Assembly (NCBI RefSeq): GCF_033115175.1
Contig: NC_084836.1
Coordinates: 66,585,797 to 66,649,796 of the forward strand
Source: Lepus europaeus
Taxonomy: Eukaryota > Chordata > Mammalia > Lagomorpha > Leporidae
DNA: 64,000 nucleotides
Direction of reading: 5' to 3'
Within the stretch, counting starts at the first letter, position 1. The number at the start of each line of letters is the position of its first letter. A model generated the notes under the pieces. The model was not told where the DNA came from. It was given only the letters and a program-made list of their open reading frames with translations, and ran no database searches. Positions 58,590-64,000 of this stretch are shown piece after piece. The position numbers and the translations under genes were made by a program.

Positions 58590-58770
58590 ACAGTTAAGAT
58601 TATATATGATGTAAATATATTGTGGGTTTGTCAGCTCTCCCTACACCATAAAACTTGGTTTAATGACATCACGTGGTCCCCCAAGAGCCACTCACGGGCT
58701 TGCCTTCGGGCCATTCACATAAATAACCTCCAAAAGTTTCAAACTCCTAAATTCACGTAGAAGCCATGCC
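58590..58770. promoter_or_regulatory. AT-rich motif block downstream of HOXC5
   Basis: It contains ATATATGATGTAAATATATTG, a TTTGTCAGCTC MEIS-like TGACA core (minus strand), ACCATAAAAC (HOX-like TTTTATGG on minus) and TGACATCACGTGG, a joined CRE-like and E-box motif at about 58664-58676. The combination suggests a regulatory element. Not proven. Confidence 0.35.
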
Positions 58771-60834
58771 TAGTCCTCCAATGCTCAGTAACACTAAAAA
58801 GCCCTGGTGGTGCTCCTTTGTCCCACCCCCCACCCCCTTGCAGGGTGGGAAGGGGGGAGAGGGTGGACCCTCATTTATTTATTTATTTACTTACTTATTT
58901 CCATAAGGACCTGTCGCCTCCGAGGTCGTGTTGATATTTTTTTCCTCCTATTTTTTCCTCCTCTCTCCTCTAATTGCTCAGAGTGGGCCGTGTCCCCCTC
59001 CCCCCACTCCCCCGGGAAGGTAAGTCACGCTTCTTCCCCTTCTTTCTCGCTGCCAGAGGGGGTGGGTTCCAGGGCAGAGTGCAGAGGCCGGCTCCTCGGG
59101 CTGTTTGGGACCCAGCAGCCCCCTGCATACTGCCCCAGTGCAGAGCCAGACCCTGCTCCCGGGAGGCTGTTCCAGGCTGGCGGGGCGCCAGCCACAGCCT
59201 GAACGCTCAGGGAGAAAGCAAGCCAGGGCCTCACCCGTCCCCTGTGCTGGGTCGCTGAAGCTGAGGCTGGGGCCTGGGCGCGCAGGTCTGCAGACTGTGA
59301 CAGGGACGGGAGAGAGGCTGGCGCGGCTGTGTCCACCCCAGCCTGCTCACATGAAATCAACCCTGCAGCTCATACAGGAAGGAGAGGCCCAAACCCTGCC
59401 TGCCGGCTGGCCTGAAAAAAAAAAAAACACCCAGTGTACCCACCGTGGGGCAGGTATAGCCCTCCCGGCGGGAGGGGCCTGCAGTGCCCCCACCCCAGGC
59501 ACAGCCCTTGCTTGGCCCCTGGTCTGTGCCCTGGGGAGGACACAGGGAGCCTGGGCGGCCTGGGAGGCTGGGGCGGGGGAGTGCAGACGCTACAGCTTCT
59601 TTCTTAGTTAACTGTTACCCTTCGGAGACGCCTGTGCTGCTCCACGCTCCACTGCTCGCCCAATAGTTTTACTCAGCATGGAGAAAAAATTAAAATAACT
59701 CCCTGAAGAAAATTACACATTTTATTTCAGAGAGACAGAGAGAGAGGGAGAGAGGGGCTGGGCCTACTGCTGTCTGCAAGTTGACGATCTCAGTGTTGCT
59801 CTGCGCTGGCAGTGTGGAGGGAAGGGTGGTAGCATGGGATGGGCAAAGGCTCTTGGGTCTTATTCTTAAAAACAAAAACAAAATGACAGTGCGGTAGCCA
59901 AGGTAGTAGGATTCAGTGAATTCAGTCCTTATTTAAAAAGAAAAATCCAGGCACCTCCGCATTAATCATTGTAAATGCTCCCCCAGCACAGTCCAGATCC
60001 CCATCCCACCAGTGTGGGGGCCTAGGCATGGCTCCAGGAAATCACCCCTTTGTAGGGGGCGGGAGAGGAAACGCAGTAAAGTTTTATGGACCCTTCCTGC
60101 ATTTGTTTTCTCCTGCAAAGTGCTTCCTCCCCAGCCCATCCCAGGAGCCTGGGGCTGGGCAGAGCAGAGCACGGCCTAGGCCAACCCCAGGCACCACCTG
60201 AATTAGCCCCCCCCCCCCCCCCCGCAGCCATCCTCCTCCTCCACACAAAATCCCAGAGACTGAGATGAATGAGGGCGAACAGACGTGACTCGGCCACACG
60301 TCTATGCAGCTTCTCTCCCGGTTAATTGTCCTGCATAGCCCTAGGCCCCAGAAGGTGGAGGAAAGGGTCTGAGCACTTCCTGCCAGGCAGGTAGGCACTG
60401 CAGCTCGCCCTCCCCGCCCCCCAGTAGCAGAGAAAGCTGAAGCACACATGGCCTGGTCCCCCCAACACCTCTATATCAGGCAGTGGGCCCCCTGGCCCCA
60501 GGAGAGCCCTCCAGAGGGCCCAGAGGGCCCCGAAATCTAGCACACGGCGGAGCCATCGGTCCCTACAGATTAGCTCTGGCATGCAAGAGGCGGGGCGGGG
60601 AGGGCTGCTGCCAGTCTGGAGCCAGAGTGGGAACCGGTGCGCAGACCGGTGCGCTCTGCTCCGCGGCCTCGGGCCAGGAAAGGGGCTGAGTTCATCTCCC
60701 CTTTCTCGCTGCCCTTAGAAGTCCCCAGAACAATTTGTTTTTCCAGGGGAGACTTAAAGGCGAGGGGCCTCCCCCTACACCTCAGAGCCCATTCAGACAC
60801 TTTGACCCAAACAGACGGGAGCCACGGCACTTTC

Positions 60835-61671
60835 AGTCCTGTTCTCGCTTCGTCTTTATTTGATATGACAAAATATAGCTTCCGGAAAGACCTGGAGTCA
60901 ATAAATAGTTGGGCCATAGCGATGGGGCGAGAGGGCAGAGAGGGCTGTGGCGGGGACCGCGGACCAGCAAGGGGCCCAGCGGCAGGAAACCCCGGTAATG
61001 GAGCTAGCTAGCAGGCTGGGGCTGGGCCTGAGGACATGCAGCGGGCGGCGCAGGCTGGGGTGGGAGCGGTTCCCGGATTTCTCCCGTGGGAAGAGAGGTC
61101 CCCAGAGCACGGGGCAACCGAGGGGACCCCCAGCCTCTCCCCTTTTCATATGTAAATCTCCAGTAAGTGCACAGGGGGTTTAGTCACCGCAAAGAAGCAC
61201 CCCAAGACTTGGCGACGGACTCCGCCAGGCACAGCCACTCTCTCACCAGCCTGCAGCCGCTCGGCCGGCCTATCCGGGAACAAAGGCGAGGGCAAGGCTG
61301 GAGGGTCGGAGCCAGGGGCCTGTGGCACCGGCCGGGACCACAGTGACTCGGCTGGGCCTGGCAGGCTGGGGCTGGGAGCCAGAGAGGCTGCCCAGGCCCA
61401 GGGTCGCTAGGTATCAGCCTGCACCGGAGCTGCCCGGTGCTGAGCTGAGCGGAGCTGAGTCCAGCTAAGGGGAGATGGGGCAGCCCCCCGCAGCGGGAAC
61501 CCGGGTGGGTGGGGAAAGCGCTTTTTTGTCTGAGAGGCCCTGGGGGCCAAGATTCTAGCTCCCACCCCCGCACCCCAAAATATAGAGAGAAAAAAACCGA
61601 AAAGGAAAGGCGCAGGACCGAAGGCGGCTTGGGGGGCCCCGGGAGGCTCTCTGTGGGCCGCCCGGCTGCCT
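60835..61671 (-). other. HOXC5: HOXC5 3' untranslated region
   Basis: The region follows the TAG stop at 61674-61672 and ends just after an AATAAA signal at 60860-60855. It is GC-rich and about 830 nt long, with no interspersed repeat. The end point is inferred from the poly(A) signal. Confidence 0.65.
60855..60860 (-). terminator. HOXC5: HOXC5 polyadenylation signal AATAAA
   Basis: AATAAA on the minus strand, about 810 bases beyond the stop codon, in the context CATATCAAATAAAGACG. It is the first canonical signal seen after the stop. Confidence 0.65.
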
Positions 61672-63095
61672 CTAAAGAGCCTCTTTGCTTTTCATTTTGG
61701 AATCTTTCTTCCACTTCATCCTGCGGTTCTGGAACCAGATCTTGATCTGTCTCTCGTTGAGACACAAGTTGTTGGCGATCTCTATGCGCCTCCGGCGAGT
61801 GAGGTAGCGGTTAAAGTGGAATTCCTTCTCCAGTTCCAGGGTCTGGTAGCGCGTGTAGCTGGTTCGGGACCGCTTGCCATCCGTCTCTGGAACAGAAACC
61901 GCACCCGCCCCCACCAAAAGCCAGGCAGGGGTGAATAGCATGTAGCGCCCCGGCGCCCCCAGCCCAGCCCCGAGCCCCCCACGCGCGGCCGGAGGAGGGA
62001 GGGAGGCAGGCAGACGAGGCGAGGCGAGGCGAGGTGAGCGCAGCCGGACAGGCCCCGCGGGCCGCAGCGGCCGGCCCGACCTGGCCAGGCCCGGGCAGAG
62101 GAGCTTCCGCCCCGGGCGGGAAACTTTGCGCGCGGCAGCCTTCGCTCGGCCGGCCGGAGGGGCTGAGGGGGGGTGGGGGGAAGAGGGAGACCCAGGCTCG
62201 GACCGAACAGCAAGCACCCTCCAGGTCCGGGCACCGGGGACCCCCCTCCCGCCCCTCCCGAGTCGCTGGGAGCCTCCGAGCGGCGAGCGGCGAGCGCCGG
62301 CCGAGCGGGCTCCGCAGGGGAGGGAGGGAGCCAGCCGCGGGGGGATCCCCGCGCCGGAGCCCCGCGCCGCTCACCCTTCAGATCCCTCTATTTTTTTAAC
62401 TCCCTCCCTCTCCCCCAAAAATTGAATATTGCCTTTTATACACGTTTTGTTCCTATGATCCAATTATGTCGTCGTAAATTTGGACGCACACAGCCTCTAA
62501 GCCTTTTAGTGGACAGTTTTACGAGCCATTGATGCCTGGATCGTAAAATTTATGGCCGCAGGTTTTTTTTCTTTATTTGCCCCGCATGGCCTATAAAACC
62601 CAGGCGGACCCGAGCGCGCAAAATGAAGTCCTAAAGTTTACCGTGGCTCATGTGCAGTTTGGTCATCCACGGATAAATCTGTGGCGGGGCCGGTGGCTGG
62701 CTCAGTCCGGCGGGCTGCCCTGTCTGCGCCTGCTCCTCTTTGATCTCCCCACTGCTCTTAGCTCGCTCCTCCAGCGCCGGGCGAGCCGCCTTCTGACTGT
62801 ACATCCCGGGGTTCAGAGGAGCCGCTTCGTCTCTGCCCAGCGCGTGTCCCGGAGCGGCCGCGGCGCTGCAGGCGGGGCGGTCGGGGTGAGCCCGGGAGTT
62901 GGCAGCCATGTCTACCCCGTGGAGAGAGTTGGAAGGCGCAGGCGGTGGGAAACTGATGCTTAAGTCCATTCCGCCGTAGCAGTACCTGGGTGCCTGCACC
63001 TCTGAGGCCGATCCATAGTTCCCACAAGTTTGCATGTTATAGGCAGGGATATTGGGGCTCTGCTTATAGAATGAATTGGCTACGTAGGAGCTCAT
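61672..63095 (-). CDS. HOXC5: HOXC5 homeobox transcription factor, two coding exons
   Basis: Exon 1 coding is 63095-62642 and exon 2 is 61886-61672. The donor GTAAAC follows base 62642 and the acceptor CAG ends at 61887, splitting a glutamate codon as G|AG. The joined 669 bases encode 222 residues, the expected HOXC5 length. The protein opens [20 protein letters not shown], typical of HOX5 proteins. It carries the PBX-binding hexapeptide IYPWMT at 140-145 and a homeodomain at 155-214 with WFQNRR, Gln50 and Asn51, and ends after a short basic tail KMKSKEAL. The role is nuclear transcriptional control of axial identity with PBX/MEIS partners. An in-frame upstream codon at 63128 would add eleven residues unlike any HOX5 start, so the MSSY start is preferred. 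No frameshift or missing key residue is seen. Confidence 0.98.
61887..62641 (-). other. HOXC5: HOXC5 intron, host of mir-615
   Basis: This 755-base intron is very GC-rich and CpG-rich in its 3' two thirds (61890-62380), where mir-615 lies. It turns AT-rich near the donor (62400-62641). The AT-rich part carries CGTAAAATTTATGGCC near 62542 and ATTGAATATTG near 62422, reminiscent of the HOXC4 intron block. Confidence 0.85.
62172..62262 (-). ncRNA. MIR615: mir-615 precursor hairpin
   Basis: The minus strand reads a stem-loop matching the known mammalian mir-615, in the same host position (HOXC5 intron). The 3p mature sequence, 62202-62181, begins TCCGAGCC and is unchanged from the human form as I recall it. 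The 5p strand is at 62245-62224, begins GGGGGTCCCC and differs near its 3' end. The precursor is sense to HOXC5, so it can be cut from the intron of HOXC5 or of longer HOXC4/5/6 transcripts. Position, orientation and arm identity make the call firm. Processing cannot be seen from sequence. Confidence 0.93.
62690..62960. promoter_or_regulatory. HOXC5: CpG-rich segment over HOXC5 exon 1
   Basis: Dense CpG covers the middle of exon 1, encoding the Ala/Pro-rich linker. With 61890-62380 in the intron it makes HOXC5 largely CpG-island DNA, interrupted by the AT-rich donor-side intron. Confidence 0.5.
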
Positions 63096-63300
63096 GGCGG
63101 GGAGGGCCCAAAAAAAAAATTTCTGCACCCTTTTTGATTAAGGGTGATTTGTGACTCTTTGAAGTTGAGGGGTTTTTTGTTCTCCAAAGTGCACAATTTA
63201 TAGGTGGAGATATCTCTTTCTTTATCCTATGCGCTCTTCCCAAATAAGGGAGCCTTAAATAGAGTCACGTGACTCCAGCGGCCACTCATAAATTTGGCTT
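63096..63300 (-). promoter_or_regulatory. HOXC5: HOXC5 proximal promoter
   Basis: On the minus strand a perfect palindromic E-box CACGTG is at 63266-63271, an AT-rich TATTTAAGG element near 63252-63261 and a TATAAA box at 63202-63197. The TATAAA lies about 100 bases before the ATG, which would put initiation near 63170 and give a 5' leader of about 75 nt. The leader ends in an A/T run just before the start codon. Functional assignment is inference from spacing and motif quality. Confidence 0.6.
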
Positions 63301-63393
63301 GATGACCTCCGGGAGGTTAGTGATGGAAGCCTGCGAAACGCATCTTGATATGTTGGCAAAGCCCAACCAAGGGGGAGAGGGAAGTGAGAAGGG

Positions 63394-63475
63394 GGGAGAG
63401 AGCGAGAGAGACAGAGAGAGATGGAGAGAGGGGGAGAGAGAGAGAGAGAGAGGGAGGGAGGGAGGGAGGGAGGAG
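63394..63475 (+). repeat. (GA)n/(GGGA)n purine tract
   Basis: An interrupted GA tract followed by GGGA units, about 80 bases of nearly pure purine, 300 bases upstream of the HOXC5 start. Confidence 0.85.
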
Positions 63476-63551
63476 GCAAAGAGAGGAGACAGGGAAGGGA
63501 GAGGAAAAAATGGTTCTTGGAATTGGGGGGTAGCCGGGACAACGAGCCCAC

Positions 63552-63566
63552 AGCGACACCTGGTGC
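63552..63566 (-). promoter_or_regulatory. Candidate CTCF site between HOXC5 and HOXC6
   Basis: The minus strand reads GCACCAGGTGTCGCT, matching the 15-base CTCF core (CCASYAGRKGGCRSY) at 13 positions. It lies about 450 bases upstream of the HOXC5 ATG, where a HOXC5|HOXC6 boundary would fall. Binding is not shown by sequence alone. Confidence 0.45.
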
Positions 63567-64000
63567 CTACTTGTAGGAACTGCATCCTGACGTGCCGGCT
63601 CGCCTTCCGGCGGCTGCATGTTCCATCCAGTGGAGTAGAAACTGATTGTTGATGCAACAAGCCCCTGTGCTGGACTTTTACATTCTATTTAAATTTGAGA
63701 AACGACGAGGCCCCGCTTAGGATGCACAGAGGTGCTTTTATTTTGGAGTGGGTAGCCCAGTTATCCCCACTTCTGGGGTCTTCCAAACTTTGGAAATGGC
63801 TGTGGATAAGGGACTTAGGGTAGGGCGGCCCCTGCCCAGGCTGGAGACCCAAGGGGGCTTATCTCAGGCTCCCCAAGTCAAAGGTCAAAGTCCCTTTTCT
63901 TCGGAGGTGCTAAGCCCCCCCCCCCCCCGCCGCCACTGCGGAGGAGGCGCCTGCGAGCGCGGAACCGGGGACACACCCTCTGGAGAGCAGACAGGTTATG

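Larger units (their letters stand above)
53951..60834. other. HOXC5 downstream interval, no coding gene seen
   Basis: Unique-looking sequence without SINEs. It holds poly-G/C runs (54027-54042, 54604-54616, 60209-60225), a double CCAAT block at 56440-56520, a GC-rich stretch near 57120-57260, and an AT-rich motif block at 58590-58770. Open frames here lack protein features. Confidence 0.55.
63300..64000. other. HOXC5 upstream flank toward HOXC6
   Basis: No coding exon is supportable. The stretch holds a purine-rich (GA)n-type tract at about 63394-63475, the CTCF-like site, an AT-rich patch near 63680 and a C-run at 63917-63928 in CpG-rich DNA. HOXC6 should lie beyond the right edge. Confidence 0.6.

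Noticed and set aside
59700-59760. TTTATTTCAGAGAGACAGAGAG, like a SINE tail
   Set aside because: Only the tail-like purine run is present and the rest is unique, so it is not enough to call a SINE in the repeat desert.
44301-60834. A possible mir-10 gene in the HOXC4-HOXC5 interval
   Set aside because: mir-10 genes lie upstream of HOXB4 and HOXD4, so I looked by eye for the mature core on both strands and did not find it. This agrees with its absence from mammalian HOXC.
61672-62217. A 181-residue frame reading the HOXC5 homeodomain exon back into the intron
   Set aside because: The splice acceptor at 61888-61887 and the split glutamate codon join cleanly to exon 1, giving the standard 222-residue protein. 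The upstream part is intron sequence including mir-615.
1-64000. CRISPR-like arrays, operons, prokaryotic signals or a new defence-type system
   Set aside because: The window is clearly mammalian nuclear DNA. Repeats are SINEs and microsatellites, not spaced direct repeats, and nothing suggests a novel multi-gene system.

Overview
This is a mammalian genomic window holding the 3' (anterior) end of a HOXC cluster plus a long stretch of its downstream flank. Two complete two-exon homeobox genes lie on the minus strand: HOXC4 (coding 44108 to 42833, 264 residues after splicing) and HOXC5 (63095 to 61672, 222 residues), with the mir-615 hairpin inside the HOXC5 intron. The species is a lagomorph, most likely the European rabbit. 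The left half is packed with tRNA-derived C-repeat SINEs (CSINE), in both the CSINE2 form, whose head reads GGCCGGCGCC, and related older forms. Hare or another leporid cannot be excluded.

Layout: 1-37.2 kb is the gene-poor flank downstream of HOXC4. It carries about 35 SINEs, two old DNA-transposon remnants, one probable old LTR and several microsatellites. I find no supportable protein-coding gene there. A SINE-free island at 13.2-19.1 kb holds CpG-rich DNA, homeodomain-site-rich DNA and a very AT-rich block. From about 37.2 kb to the end (26.7 kb) no clear interspersed repeat is visible, which fits the known exclusion of transposons from HOX clusters. Within this part, 37.2-42.1 kb is the SINE-free approach to HOXC4, 42.1-44.3 kb is HOXC4, 44.3-60.8 kb is the long HOXC4-HOXC5 interval with several candidate regulatory blocks and an isolated CpG island at 50.1-51.1 kb, 60.8-63.3 kb is HOXC5 with mir-615, and 63.3-64.0 kb leads toward HOXC6 beyond the window edge.

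The two genes encode sequence-specific transcription factors that help set anterior-posterior identity. Each has the YPWM hexapeptide that contacts PBX cofactors and an Antennapedia-class homeodomain. Both transcripts run right to left, and both introns keep AT-rich homeodomain-type motifs. mir-615 lies in the sense orientation of its host, so it can be processed from HOXC5 or from longer HOXC transcripts.

I saw no evidence of a new protein-coding or defence-like system. The observations worth checking are regulatory or evolutionary: the sharp SINE boundary and the SINE-free island, a PBX-HOX 11-mer present at 13.8 and 45.7 kb, a candidate TATA promoter about 1.5 kb upstream of HOXC4, a CTCF-like site between HOXC5 and HOXC6, substitutions in the mir-615 5p arm, a palindromic transposon split by two SINEs, and a likely template-switch mutation inside a SINE. 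SINE boundaries are read by eye and are good to roughly 10-20 bases. CpG-island limits are approximate.
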